DNA from: Alphaproteobacteria bacterium
GTDB lineage: Bacteria > Pseudomonadota > Alphaproteobacteria > Micropepsales > Micropepsaceae
Reading direction: 5' to 3'
NCBI GenBank assembly: GCA_019241645.1
Contig: JAFAWQ010000043.1
Span: forward strand, 186,001 to 250,000
Length of the DNA: 64,000 nt
The position numbers were made by a program, and so were the translations under genes. Shown one piece after another: positions 48,579 to 57,691 of this stretch; positions within the stretch are counted from its first letter, which is position 1; every line of letters starts with the position of its first letter. Under the pieces are notes generated by a model. It had not been told where the DNA came from. It did not search any database and worked only from the letters and a program-made list of their open reading frames with translations.

Positions 48579-49358
48579 CTAACGCCACGTGGGCAGTTGC
48601 ACGGCGATCTGTTTTCCAATGAAGATTTGCGGCTCCGAGGGCGGTGACATCCGTGTCCGCTCCTCCAGCTGGGTTACGCACCTTTTGGTTGCGAGCGCGA
48701 CGACTGGGAATTCTCGCCCGTGGTCAAGGGCGGTTAGAAAACAGGCATCGAAATAGGGATAGCGCGTGGTGCCACCGCAGCCGAACGACGTTCGATCGCG
48801 CCGCGCGGCGGTAACGATCATCCTGTTCGGTCCTTTGAGTGCATCCACAAAAACTCCCGAATAGCAGGCGGATACAACCACGATAGACGGCCGCTCCCCG
48901 CAGATATCGGAAACGATGTCGTCCAGCCTGACGGGTGTGAGAATCGTCTCTCCGAGCACCAGGCCGCTTGGCGTGCCGTGAGAGGTGAAATAGAGGAGGC
49001 AGCCACCGGGCGCCCGCTCGGTAAGTTCGGCGAGCGTGTCAGCAATCGTGCGAACATCCGATTCAAGTGGGTGGCGCGAGTGGTATAGCTCCGGCCGCAC
49101 CGAGAATTCGGCGATGTTCGCCGGCTTGAAGCCGGCGTTCACGAGCGCCGCCGCAACGTCGCGTCGCGCGTTGTCGAAGATCTCGCTCGGGCTGCCGTCA
49201 TGGGCGTGCCAGTCTCCCGCCACCACCACGGCCGCCCAGTCGGCATTGTTGCCGGCCCGTACAAAAGCAGTGCCTGCGGCCAGTGTCCCTGCTCCGGCCG
49301 CCACAACGAAAAACAGCCATAGCCAGCGGCCGTAACGCTGCCACTCAGTCCTTGGCAA
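48579..49358 (-). CDS. Membrane-anchored peptidase C13/caspase-like protein
   Basis: The 259-residue reading has an N-terminal membrane segment (LWLFFVVAAGAGTLAAGTAF) and a periplasmic domain with LLYFTSHGTPSG, containing the His-Gly of the C13 dyad, and VVVSACYSGVFVDAL, containing the Cys. These are the two catalytic motifs of clan CD, family C13 (legumain-type) proteins, of which bacterial members are scattered. Target unknown. The start is uncertain: TTG 49358 overlaps the upstream stop by 14 bases and is preferred over ATG 49436, which would overlap by 92. Confidence 0.78.
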   Translation of the reverse strand: MPRTEWQRYGRWLWLFFVVAAGAGTLAAGTAFVRAGNNADWAAVVVAGDWHAHDGSPSEIFDNARRDVAAALVNAGFKPANIAEFSVRPELYHSRHPLESDVRTIADTLAELTERAPGGCLLYFTSHGTPSGLVLGETILTPVRLDDIVSDICGERPSIVVVSACYSGVFVDALKGPNRMIVTAARRDRTSFGCGGTTRYPYFDACFLTALDHGREFPVVALATKRCVTQLEERTRMSPPSEPQIFIGKQIAVQLPTWR

Positions 49359-50436
49359 AGGCGGCGGCGAGCTCGATGTGGGGCGACCAGAGAAACTGGT
49401 CGACACCCAGGATCCAATCCAGCCGGTACCCGCCATCCATCAGTACTCGCGCATCCCGGGCAAAGCTTGCCGCATCGCAGGAAACATAAGCAATCCGTCT
49501 CACGTTCGATTTCGCGAGCGGCCCGGCCTGGGCCAGCGCACCGGCCCGCGGCGGATCCAGAACGGCGGCATCGAACGCGTTCAATTCTGCCGCGCCAATC
49601 GGATGCCGGAAGAGGTCGCGCCGCTCCGCTGTTACCGGCTTGAGACCAGGCGTGGCACGTGCCGCCTCCGACAAGGCGCTCAACATCGGCGCCTCCGAAT
49701 CCACGGCGTGAACCTTGGTCCGCTCACCCAGCGGCAGCGCGAATGTGCCGCAGCCGCAGAACAGGTCGACGACCCCTTTCGCCTTGCCCACCGCTTTGAT
49801 GGCAGTTGCCTGAAGCATGGCCTCGCCGTCGCGCGTCGGCTGCAGGAAGGCGCCGGGCGGAAGCCTCACCTTCGCCTTGCCGAAGTGAACTTCGGGCATC
49901 GCGCTTTGGAACAGCAGATCGCCGCCCGCTGTAATACGGATCAGATCGAGCGCAGGAGCGGCGGCTGCGAACTGTCCGATCAAATCCGGCGTGGTTTGCC
50001 CCTTCCATTGGATCGAGAGATCGAAGCCATTCTCCGCTTCGGCAATGTAGAGGTCTGCGCTCTCCGCCCCACGCAGCATACCGTGCAACCGTTCGCGCAG
50101 CCTTTCCGCGAGACGAAAAAGTCCGGGCGTCAGAACATGGCATTCCTGAATGTCGACCAACACATGCGAACGCGGCGCGTAAAAGCCGATGCGCGTTACA
50201 CCGTCGCGTTTCTCGAGCTTCAGCGTGGCACGGCGGCGCGAGCGTGGCGGCACTCGAATCATCTCGCGCAGCGGCGCACTGGGGATGCCGTAACGCGCGA
50301 GGGCGTCGCCAATCAGCTTGCGCTTGTGTTCCAGATAAGCGTCAGGCGCCAGGTTCTGGAGCGTGCAGCCGCCACACGTTCCAAAAAGGCCGGCATTGCG
50401 GGATGGTATCCTTGGACATCGGCGAATTTTACGCAT
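49345..50436 (-). CDS. RlmD/RumA-like 23S rRNA uracil-C5 methyltransferase
   Basis: The 363-residue protein has the SAM site VVDLFCGCGTFALPLGE, the catalytic region VLDPPRAGAL and YVSCDAASFARD, the nucleophile-cysteine block of this family. It methylates U1939-type uridines in 23S rRNA. The iron-sulfur cysteines read FGTCGGCTLQ and DIQECHV; the first cysteine of the usual C-x5-C-x2-C is an Ala (Ala15), with another Cys 14 residues before the second one. ATG 50436 is chosen; TTG 50490 would overlap the upstream gene. The next gene overlaps its end. Confidence 0.85.
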   Translation of the reverse strand: MRKIRRCPRIPSRNAGLFGTCGGCTLQNLAPDAYLEHKRKLIGDALARYGIPSAPLREMIRVPPRSRRRATLKLEKRDGVTRIGFYAPRSHVLVDIQECHVLTPGLFRLAERLRERLHGMLRGAESADLYIAEAENGFDLSIQWKGQTTPDLIGQFAAAAPALDLIRITAGGDLLFQSAMPEVHFGKAKVRLPPGAFLQPTRDGEAMLQATAIKAVGKAKGVVDLFCGCGTFALPLGERTKVHAVDSEAPMLSALSEAARATPGLKPVTAERRDLFRHPIGAAELNAFDAAVLDPPRAGALAQAGPLAKSNVRRIAYVSCDAASFARDARVLMDGGYRLDWILGVDQFLWSPHIELAAAFAKD

Positions 50437-50452
50437 GCTTGCGCAACGCAAG

Positions 50453-50899
50453 CTATGCCGGCCCGCGCCCGCGCGCGAAAAAGCCGACAATCAATCCGAA
50501 CAGCAGCATTGCAGCGAGGTTTGCGCAAAACGAATACAGCGTGAAATGCGGAATTCGATGCCAAGCCGACAGTGGCACGACGGCATAGTTCATCACGAAA
50601 AATACCGTTGCGCCATAACAGAGGCCGAAGACAATCCACTTGCTTCGCGAGGCGGGCAACCATCGGCTCGCGAAGACATAAATGGCGGCAATCAGGATGG
50701 ACATCAGCCACTGGAGCAGAAGGCCGAGCAGCGCGATTTCCATCCCTCCCGCCAGCGCCGCTTTGCCGAGGAGACCGCCGGCAATGAATTTGAGAATGAA
50801 AACAGGGCTGAGCATGGTGATGAGGGATGCCGCGCCGATATCGATCGTGCCGGCGACCAAGCCACCCAGCACAATCGCCTTCAAGTCCGAACGCCGCAT
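50453..50899 (-). CDS. Hypothetical small membrane protein
   Basis: The 148-residue protein has about four membrane helices (IVLGGLVAGTIDIGAASLI, ALLGLLLQWLMSILIAAIY, WIVFGLCYGATVFFVMNY, AMLLFGLIVGFFARG). The ATG at 50899 follows GGGGGAG, a strong ribosome site; a frame open to 50980 adds 27 residues with no match. I do not recognise the family. It lies where many alphaproteobacteria have tlyA between dxs and the rRNA methyltransferase. Confidence 0.65.
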   Translation of the reverse strand: MRRSDLKAIVLGGLVAGTIDIGAASLITMLSPVFILKFIAGGLLGKAALAGGMEIALLGLLLQWLMSILIAAIYVFASRWLPASRSKWIVFGLCYGATVFFVMNYAVVPLSAWHRIPHFTLYSFCANLAAMLLFGLIVGFFARGRGPA

Positions 50900-51012
50900 T
50901 TCACTCCCCCCAACGCCAGACGAGCACTCTGCGGCGTGCCAGGGGAAAATCGCAATCCGCATTCGCTGCGGACCAATCACTAGCCAGTGAGTTCAAGCTT
51001 TGGCGCGCGCCT

Positions 51013-52935
51013 TCAGGCGATGTTGCTCAGTGACGCTTCGCGTTCGCGTCCCAAAGCATTAAGCGCCGTGGCTACTATGGATTTCGCATCGAGGCCGGCC
51101 ACTTCGTACATCTTTTCCGGCCCATCGTGATCGATGAAATAGTCCGGCAGCGTCAGCGGACGGATTTTCACGCCGCCGTCCAGCAGCCCTTCGAGGGCCA
51201 GATATTGCATCACATGCGCGGCGAAGCCGCCAATGGCGCCCTCCTCCACCGTGATCAGCACTTCATGCTCTCGTACCAGGCGGCGGATCAGATCGTGATC
51301 CAGCGGTTTGGCAAACCGGGCGTCGGCCACGGTGGTACATAATCCGTGTGCTGAAAGTTTGTCGGCGGCCAGCAGGCATTGCTGCATGCGCGCGCCAAGA
51401 TTGAGCAACGCGATGCTGGTGCCTTCGCGGACAATGCGGCCCCTGCCGATCTCCAGCGGCGTTCCGGCTTTGGGCCGCTCCAACCCGATGCCTTCGCCGC
51501 GCGGATATCGTATCGCGGATGGGCGGTCGTCGATGGCCGCAGCCGTGGCTACCATGTTTATCAGCTCGACCTCGTCCGATGCCGCCATGATGACGAAGCC
51601 GGGTAGCGTGCCGAGATAAGCCAAATCAAAGGAACCCGCATGGGTAGGGCCATCCGCGCCGACGAGGCCCGCGCGATCCATGGCGAAGCGCACGGGGAGC
51701 CGTTGGATCGCCACATCGTGCACGACTTGGTCGTAGGCGCGCTGCAGAAAGGTGGAATAGATGGTCGCGAACGGCTTCATGCCTTCGGCGGCAAGACCGG
51801 CGGCGAAGGTTACGCCATGCTGCTCGGCAATTCCCACATCAAAACAACGGTTGGGAAAGCGTTTCTCGAACAGATCAAGCCCGGTACCAGACGGCATCGC
51901 CGCTGTAATCGCCACGACTCGCTCATCTTTCTCAGCTTCCGCAATCAGTGCTTCGGCGAACACCTTTGTGTAACTTGGCGCCTTCGAACTTGATTTCGTC
52001 TGCTCGCCGGTCAGCACGTTGAACTTGACGACGCCGTGATATTTGTCGGCGCTCGCCTCGGCGGGCGCGTAGCCCTTGCCCTTCTTTGTCACCACATGAA
52101 CGAGTACCGGCCCGTTCTTCATATCCCGCACATTCTCAAGCACGGGAATGAGATGATCGAGATTGTGTCCGTCGATCGGTCCTACATAATAGAACCCAAG
52201 TTCATCGAAGAGCGTGCCGCCAACCGCGAGGCCGCGCGCGTAATGCTCGGCCCGCCGCGCGCGTTCTTTCACGAAACGCGGGAGCTTCTCCGCGATCCGT
52301 TTTCCCAACTTGCGGATACCGCGGTATTGGGGGCTGGAAATACGGCGGGCAAGATAGGCGCTCATCGCGCCCACCGGCGGCGCAATGGACATGTCGTTAT
52401 CGTTCAGGATGACGATCAGACGCTCGTGGCGCGCGCCGGCATTGTTCATCGCTTCATAGGCCATGCCTGCGCTCATCGCGCCGTCGCCGATCACCGCAAT
52501 GACATGATTGCTGTCGCCTTTGAGATCTCGCGCGACCGCGAAACCGAGGCCGGCAGAAATCGATGTGGACGAGTGCGCTGCGCCAAACGGGTCGTATTCG
52601 CTTTCCGCCCGCTTGGTGAACCCGGACAGGCCACCGCCCTGGCGCAAGGTGCGGATGCGGTCGCGGCGCCCGGTGAGAATCTTGTGCGGATAGGCCTGGT
52701 GGCCGACATCCCAGATCAACCGGTCAACTGGGGTGTTGAACACATAATGCAGCGCGACCGTGAGTTCGACGACACCGAGACCGGCTCCAAGATGACCACC
52801 GGTGACGGAAACGGCGCTGATTGTCTCCTGCCGCAACTCGTCTGCAACCTGTCGCAGCTGGCTCTTGTCAAACCGACGGAGAGCAGAAGGCTCCGGTAGC
52901 TTGTCCAGCAGGGGCGTTTGTCCCGGTCCTGTCAT
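51013..52935 (-). CDS. dxs: 1-deoxy-D-xylulose-5-phosphate synthase
   Basis: The 640-residue protein has [20 protein letters not shown], the thiamine-diphosphate motif [18 protein letters not shown] ... NDNDMS and [18 protein letters not shown]. It condenses pyruvate and glyceraldehyde-3-P, the first step of the methylerythritol phosphate route to isoprenoids, including the undecaprenol carrier used by the polysaccharide locus. ATG 52935 with AGGAG upstream is chosen over 53016. It lies 70 bases after xseB. Confidence 0.97.
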   Translation of the reverse strand: MTGPGQTPLLDKLPEPSALRRFDKSQLRQVADELRQETISAVSVTGGHLGAGLGVVELTVALHYVFNTPVDRLIWDVGHQAYPHKILTGRRDRIRTLRQGGGLSGFTKRAESEYDPFGAAHSSTSISAGLGFAVARDLKGDSNHVIAVIGDGAMSAGMAYEAMNNAGARHERLIVILNDNDMSIAPPVGAMSAYLARRISSPQYRGIRKLGKRIAEKLPRFVKERARRAEHYARGLAVGGTLFDELGFYYVGPIDGHNLDHLIPVLENVRDMKNGPVLVHVVTKKGKGYAPAEASADKYHGVVKFNVLTGEQTKSSSKAPSYTKVFAEALIAEAEKDERVVAITAAMPSGTGLDLFEKRFPNRCFDVGIAEQHGVTFAAGLAAEGMKPFATIYSTFLQRAYDQVVHDVAIQRLPVRFAMDRAGLVGADGPTHAGSFDLAYLGTLPGFVIMAASDEVELINMVATAAAIDDRPSAIRYPRGEGIGLERPKAGTPLEIGRGRIVREGTSIALLNLGARMQQCLLAADKLSAHGLCTTVADARFAKPLDHDLIRRLVREHEVLITVEEGAIGGFAAHVMQYLALEGLLDGGVKIRPLTLPDYFIDHDGPEKMYEVAGLDAKSIVATALNALGREREASLSNIA

Positions 52936-53005
52936 CCTGTCTCCTGCTAGTCCTTCGTAGACTCTATCCATTCGGCGAAATAGCGAAAGCTGCCGGCCAG
53001 AGGCC

Positions 53006-53260
53006 TCAGGCGGCATTTACAGGCTGAACGCCTTCGGGGCCGTTTGGCCCAAGCACAATTTTCTCCAGGCGACTTTCAGCAGATTTCAGCTTCTGCTCGC
53101 AATGCGCCTTGAGCACCTGTCCCCGTTCGTAAAGCGCGATCGAATCCTCCAGATCGACATCGCCCTGCTCAAGCTTCGCGACAATAGCCTCCAGCTCGCG
53201 CAGAGCGGCCTCGAAGCTCAGCTGGTCGGGCGGTAAAGCGGACTGTCCGATGGACGCCAT
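53006..53260 (-). CDS. xseB: Exodeoxyribonuclease VII small subunit
   Basis: The 84-residue protein has the XseB block [33 protein letters not shown] and KCAEKL-type end ([16 protein letters not shown]). It is the small subunit of the XseA/XseB single-strand exonuclease. Its ATG follows the stop of the deacetylase-like gene without a gap (TGAATG). Confidence 0.95.
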   Translation of the reverse strand: MASIGQSALPPDQLSFEAALRELEAIVAKLEQGDVDLEDSIALYERGQVLKAHCEQKLKSAESRLEKIVLGPNGPEGVQPVNAA

Positions 53261-54193
53261 TCAGGCCTCGCAAAGAGCATCGACATGGGCTGCGGCCGAG
53301 GCGGCCAACGCCCCGAGGTCATAGCCGCCCTCCAGGGCCGAAACAACGCGCCCGCCACAAATCCGGCGGGCGACCGCGCAGATTTCTCCAGTAATCCAGC
53401 CAAAGTCCGCTTCGGTCAGATTGAGGTTAGCAAGCGGATCAGCCCGATGGGCATCAAATCCGGCCGAAATGAAAACGATATCAGGACCAAATTCCTCAAT
53501 CCGGGGCAGGAGGCTTTGGGCATAGATTTCCCGGAATTCGGCGCTTCCGCTACCGGGTGAGAGCGGCTTGTTGACTATATTCCTTGCAACTCCGCGTTCA
53601 CTCTCAAAGCCGGTCCCCGGATAAAGCGGCATTTGATGAGTGGAGACATAGAGAGCCTCGGGATCGTCGAAGAAAATGTCCTGCGTCCCGTTGCCATGAT
53701 GAACGTCGAAATCGATGATTGCCAGCCGGCCAAGGCCATAGGCCGCGCGAGCATGCTGAACTCCTATTGCTACGCTGTTGAACAAGCAGAATCCCATTGC
53801 CCGGGCCCGTTCTGCGTGGTGCCCAGGCGGACGGACCGCGCAGAACGCGTTTTGAAACTCTCCGCGAACCACGCCGTCCACTGCAGCAATTGCGGCGCCG
53901 GCTGCATGGAGCGCCGCCTTGGCAGAGCCCGGCGACATGAAGGTATCAGGATCGATGCCCAAAATTCCGGCATCATTGGCTTCGCGATCCCAAGGGCCAA
54001 GCATCGAATCAACGAGGTTCTCGGCATGAACGCGCAGCAACGCTTCGCGACTTGCCTCCGGCGCGCTGCGCTCCACAATCGGCCTGCTCCTTACCGCATC
54101 CAGCACGGCGCGAAGGCGGCCCGAATGTTCCGGATGGCCGTACGGCGGTTCGTGCAGAAGGCAATCTCGATGTGTGAGGAGCGCGGTTGTCAT
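53261..54193 (-). CDS. Histone deacetylase/acetoin-utilisation family amidohydrolase
   Basis: The 310-residue protein begins TALLTHRDCLLHEPPYGHPE and has the zinc-site motifs RPPGHHAERARAMGFCLFNS, IIDFDVHHGNGTQ and ISAGFDAHRADPLANL. All metal ligands appear present. Bacterial members deacetylate polyamines or other small acetylated amines or proteins; which one is open. ATG 54193 is chosen because the family start follows; longer readings add 36 residues. It is coupled to xseB. Confidence 0.88.
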   Translation of the reverse strand: MTTALLTHRDCLLHEPPYGHPEHSGRLRAVLDAVRSRPIVERSAPEASREALLRVHAENLVDSMLGPWDREANDAGILGIDPDTFMSPGSAKAALHAAGAAIAAVDGVVRGEFQNAFCAVRPPGHHAERARAMGFCLFNSVAIGVQHARAAYGLGRLAIIDFDVHHGNGTQDIFFDDPEALYVSTHQMPLYPGTGFESERGVARNIVNKPLSPGSGSAEFREIYAQSLLPRIEEFGPDIVFISAGFDAHRADPLANLNLTEADFGWITGEICAVARRICGGRVVSALEGGYDLGALAASAAAHVDALCEA

Positions 54194-54519
54194 CTGCGTG
54201 GTCACCCTTTGCTGCGAATCGATTCGATGTGATGCAGGAAGCAGTGCTTCGGGCGATGCGATAATTGCAAAAAAACACGCTGCATCAGCAATTTCTCTCA
54301 TGGTTACTCACAAAATAGATGCACAAAAGCCACAACCGCCGAGGGAACGATGCATTTACGACAAATCTGTTTTGACCCGCTACGCCACGGTCTCTTAGGT
54401 TCGCTTTGAAACGGGCATTTCCGCGAACCGGGATTGGGTACGCGGGGGCTTAAGCTGCCATACGGCAGGCACACGACCCGTTGCATGGCAGTTGTCTATA
54501 CAGAACCAAGGGGGTTCCA
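54194..54519. other. 326-base intergenic region between deacetylase-like and receptor genes
   Basis: This divergent gap carries the control region of both genes. On the plus strand I see a TTGACC at 54372-54377 and, at 54497-54502, TATACA, but not a well-spaced promoter pair. A small hairpin CTGCC-ATAC-GGCAG lies near 54455. AAGGGGG at 54508-54514 is the ribosome site of the receptor. No gene or clear riboswitch is recognised. Confidence 0.5.
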
Positions 54520-57500
54520 GTGTTTCAGACTAACCAGGACAAGCGAAGCTTGCGTTCAGCCCTGCTCCTTGGAGCAGCCTCCGTCTCCGTCGTGGGCCTT
54601 TCCGTTCCGGCCAGCGCACAGGAAACCACGGAAACCGTGGTCGTCACCGGTTCGCGTATTCCGCAGACCGGCCTTTACAGTTCCAGCCCGGTTACCGCGG
54701 TTGGCCAGCAGGAAATGAAGTTTGAGGGCACGACAAACGTCGAAAACCTCATCAACAACCTGCCGCAGGCCTTCGGCGATTTTGGCTCGAACAACTCCAA
54801 CGGCGCGACCGGTACCGCGACCGTGAACCTTCGCAATCTCGGTTGCGCTCGCACCTTGGTCCTAGTTGACGGTAAGCGCCTGATGCCTGGCGACAACTCC
54901 CTGCCCTGCGCCGACTTGAACCAGATCCCGGCATCGCTGGTTGATCACGTCGAAGTTGTGACGGGTGGTGCCTCCGCTGTGTACGGCTCGGACGCCGTGG
55001 CCGGCGTGGTGAACTTCATCATGCGCCGCGACTTCGAAGGCATCGAGTTCGACGGCCAATACAGCGCCTATCAGCACTCGAACAGCAATTCTGAATATCG
55101 TTCGACCGTTGCGGCCGGTATCTTCGGGCAGTGCCAGACCACGGGCGCTTGCGTGACCCAGGCGCCCGGCAATGTCTGGGATGGCGATACAGTCGACGGC
55201 ACGATCATCATGGGTGTCAATTCGCCCAATGGAAAAGGCAACGTTACAGTCTACGGCGGCTTCCGGAACATCCAGCCGGTCCTGGAATCGCAGCGCGACG
55301 TTTCGGCTTGCGCCTTTTCGACCACCCCGCCTTTCACCTCTTCCTTCTGCGGCGGGTCGAGTACTGCGGCGCGAACCGGTGCGCTTGGCACTGCCGGCGG
55401 CCGGTTTATCAGCTTGGACGGCGGTTTCTGCGTCGATGCCAACGGCCCGCATGGCAGCTGTACGGTCGATCCGAATACTGGACAGATGCGAGCCTTCACG
55501 GCGGCGGACCGCTTCAATTTCGCCCCACTGAACTATTTCCAGCGTCCGGATACGCGCTACACCTTCGGCGGTTTCGGCCATTACGAAGTCGACAAAGCGC
55601 TCGATTTCTACGGCTCGATCATGTTCATGGACGACACGACAGTCGCCCAGATCGCGCCGTCCGGCCTGTTCTTCGGCACGCAGGTGGCGGTGAACTGCGA
55701 CAACCCCTTCCTCGGCAATCCGGCCGATCCCAGCTCGCCAGCCTATCAGTTCTGCACCTCGGCTGGCCTTGGCGGGGGTCAAGATGCCCACCTGTTCCTT
55801 GGGCGCCGCAACGTCGAAGGCGGCAACCGGCAAGACCACCTCGAACATGCGGCCTACCGCATGGTCTTCGGCTTCAAGGGCGATGTGGGCGGCGGATGGT
55901 CTTATGACGTCTCCGGCCAGTATGGAAAAACCATCCTGTCGGAAGAGTACATCAACGACGCCTCGATCTCCCGCATCCAGAACGCTTTGGAGGTGGTGGA
56001 CGTCAACGGAACCCCGACCTGTAAGGCCGTGCTTCAGGGCTTCGATCCGACCTGCGTTCCCTGGAACGTTTTCCAGCCGAACGGCGTGACTCAGGCCGCC
56101 ACCAATTACTTCAGCGTTCCCGGCTTCAAGGAAGGCGGTACGGAGGAGTGGGTGCTGACCGGCTCGGTCACCGGCGATCTGGGCCAGTATGGCTTCCAGT
56201 CGCCTTGGGCGAAGAATGGCGTCGGAATCGCGGTTGGCGCGGAATATCGTCAGGAAGCGATCGAAGCGCGCGTCGACAACGAATTCCGCACTGGCGATCT
56301 TGCCGGCCAGGGCGGTCCCACGCCGAATGTGAACGGCCGCTACAACGTCCGCGAAATCTTTGGCGAAGTGCGTGTTCCGCTCGTGCAGAACATGCCTTGG
56401 GTCGAGGATCTGTCGGTGAACGGCGGCTATCGTTACTCGTCCTACAGCATCGCGGGTGCCGTCAATTCGTTCAAATACGGCGCCGAATATCAGCCGATCG
56501 AGGATTTCCGCCTTCGCGCCAGCTATCAGCGCGCCATTCGCGCGCCGAACGTGCTGGAACTGTTTACGCCGCAGTTCATCGGACTGTGGGGTGGATCTGA
56601 TCCTTGCTCGGGAACCACGCCACAGTTCACGCTGCAACAATGTCAGCGAACAGGCGTGACGGCGGCCCAGTACGGCACGATCTCGGACTGCCCGGCGGCA
56701 CAGTGTAATGCCCTTTTCGGCGGGAACCTGAATCTGAGAACCGAAAAGTCTGATACCCGCGAAATCGGTGGCGTGTTCACGCCGACCTTCCTCGATGGCT
56801 TCACGTTGACGGTGGACTACTTCAACATCCGCATCTCGCGGTACATCACCGCTGTGGCCCCGCTGAACGTCGTGGCCAACTGCGCTCTCTATAACGGCCC
56901 CGACTTCTGTAGCGCCATCCACCGCGGCGCAGGCGGCGTCCTGTTCGGCCTGCCACCGGCCGGCGGCTTCGTTGACGACATCACGAGCAATACCGGCTCG
57001 CTTAAGACGGCCGGCATCGACTTCGAGGCTAACTACAACACTGAGCTGTCGAACTGGGGAATGGGCGACAATGGCGGGCTAAGCTTCAACTTCGTCGGCA
57101 CCTGGACCGACAGTTTCGAAATCACGCCCTTCTCGCAGGCTGTCAATGACAAGAACCACATTCCACCGCCGTTCAGCGGGGAATGCGCCGGCCTCTACGG
57201 CGTGAATTTCTGCAGTGCGTCCGCAGGATTGGCGCCAAACCCGGAATGGAAGCACAAGTTGCGTGTCACCTGGTCGTCGCCTTGGGATTTCGATCTGTCA
57301 GGTCAGTGGCGTCATATCAGCGCCGTGAGCCTGGATGCCAATCAGCCTAACCCGCTCTTTGGCGGTCCGTATGGCGATCCTATCGACGCAACGATCGATT
57401 CCTTCGACTACTTCGATCTCTCGGCCAACTGGACGGTCATGCCCGGCTTCCAGCTCCATGCCGGCGTGTCCAATATCGCCGACAAGGATCCGCCGCGCCT

Positions 57501-57606
57501 TACTTCCTTCGCGATAGGCCCGCCGGCCGGGAACGGGAACACCTTCCCGCAGACGTACGACGCTCTCGGCCGCTACATCTTCTTCGGAGCGACTGTGAAA
57601 TACTAA
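54520..57606 (+). CDS. TonB-dependent outer-membrane receptor
   Basis: The 1028-residue protein starts with GTG (AAGGGGG 5-6 bases upstream), has a signal peptide ending near VPASAQE, a TonB-box-like ETVVVTGSR, a plug domain (LGCARTLVLVDGKRLMPG, HVEVVTGGASAVYGSDAVAG) and a beta barrel ending in the aromatic FGATVKY. It imports an unknown large or scarce ligand with TonB energy. The barrel contains about 20 cysteines mostly in close pairs (e.g. QCQTTGAC, CAFSTTPPFTSSFC, CVDANGPHGSC), likely loop disulfides. It is followed by a terminator and a TPR-sulfotransferase. Confidence 0.93.
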   Translation: MFQTNQDKRSLRSALLLGAASVSVVGLSVPASAQETTETVVVTGSRIPQTGLYSSSPVTAVGQQEMKFEGTTNVENLINNLPQAFGDFGSNNSNGATGTATVNLRNLGCARTLVLVDGKRLMPGDNSLPCADLNQIPASLVDHVEVVTGGASAVYGSDAVAGVVNFIMRRDFEGIEFDGQYSAYQHSNSNSEYRSTVAAGIFGQCQTTGACVTQAPGNVWDGDTVDGTIIMGVNSPNGKGNVTVYGGFRNIQPVLESQRDVSACAFSTTPPFTSSFCGGSSTAARTGALGTAGGRFISLDGGFCVDANGPHGSCTVDPNTGQMRAFTAADRFNFAPLNYFQRPDTRYTFGGFGHYEVDKALDFYGSIMFMDDTTVAQIAPSGLFFGTQVAVNCDNPFLGNPADPSSPAYQFCTSAGLGGGQDAHLFLGRRNVEGGNRQDHLEHAAYRMVFGFKGDVGGGWSYDVSGQYGKTILSEEYINDASISRIQNALEVVDVNGTPTCKAVLQGFDPTCVPWNVFQPNGVTQAATNYFSVPGFKEGGTEEWVLTGSVTGDLGQYGFQSPWAKNGVGIAVGAEYRQEAIEARVDNEFRTGDLAGQGGPTPNVNGRYNVREIFGEVRVPLVQNMPWVEDLSVNGGYRYSSYSIAGAVNSFKYGAEYQPIEDFRLRASYQRAIRAPNVLELFTPQFIGLWGGSDPCSGTTPQFTLQQCQRTGVTAAQYGTISDCPAAQCNALFGGNLNLRTEKSDTREIGGVFTPTFLDGFTLTVDYFNIRISRYITAVAPLNVVANCALYNGPDFCSAIHRGAGGVLFGLPPAGGFVDDITSNTGSLKTAGIDFEANYNTELSNWGMGDNGGLSFNFVGTWTDSFEITPFSQAVNDKNHIPPPFSGECAGLYGVNFCSASAGLAPNPEWKHKLRVTWSSPWDFDLSGQWRHISAVSLDANQPNPLFGGPYGDPIDATIDSFDYFDLSANWTVMPGFQLHAGVSNIADKDPPRLTSFAIGPPAGNGNTFPQTYDALGRYIFFGATVKY

Positions 57607-57623
57607 GCTTCACGACAAATACG

Positions 57624-57656
57624 AAAAACGGCGGTCCAAAAGGCCGCCGTTTTTTA
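57624..57656 (+). terminator. Rho-independent terminator after the receptor gene
   Basis: AAAACGGCGG pairs with CCGCCGTTTT (inner CC-AAAA-GG also pairs, one bulged T) and is followed by a T-run. It lies about 20 bases after the receptor stop. Confidence 0.88.
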
Positions 57657-57691
57657 TTGCCTTGCGGCTGACTGGCTCACATAACCGCGAC

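Noticed and set aside
49378-50544. 388-codon plus-strand frame
   Set aside because: It is antisense to the RlmD-like gene, whose SAM and cysteine motifs are clear.
54862-56922. 686-codon open frame on the minus strand
   Set aside because: It is antisense to the TonB receptor, which has a signal peptide, plug and barrel end. No start signal or domain supports the antisense frame.
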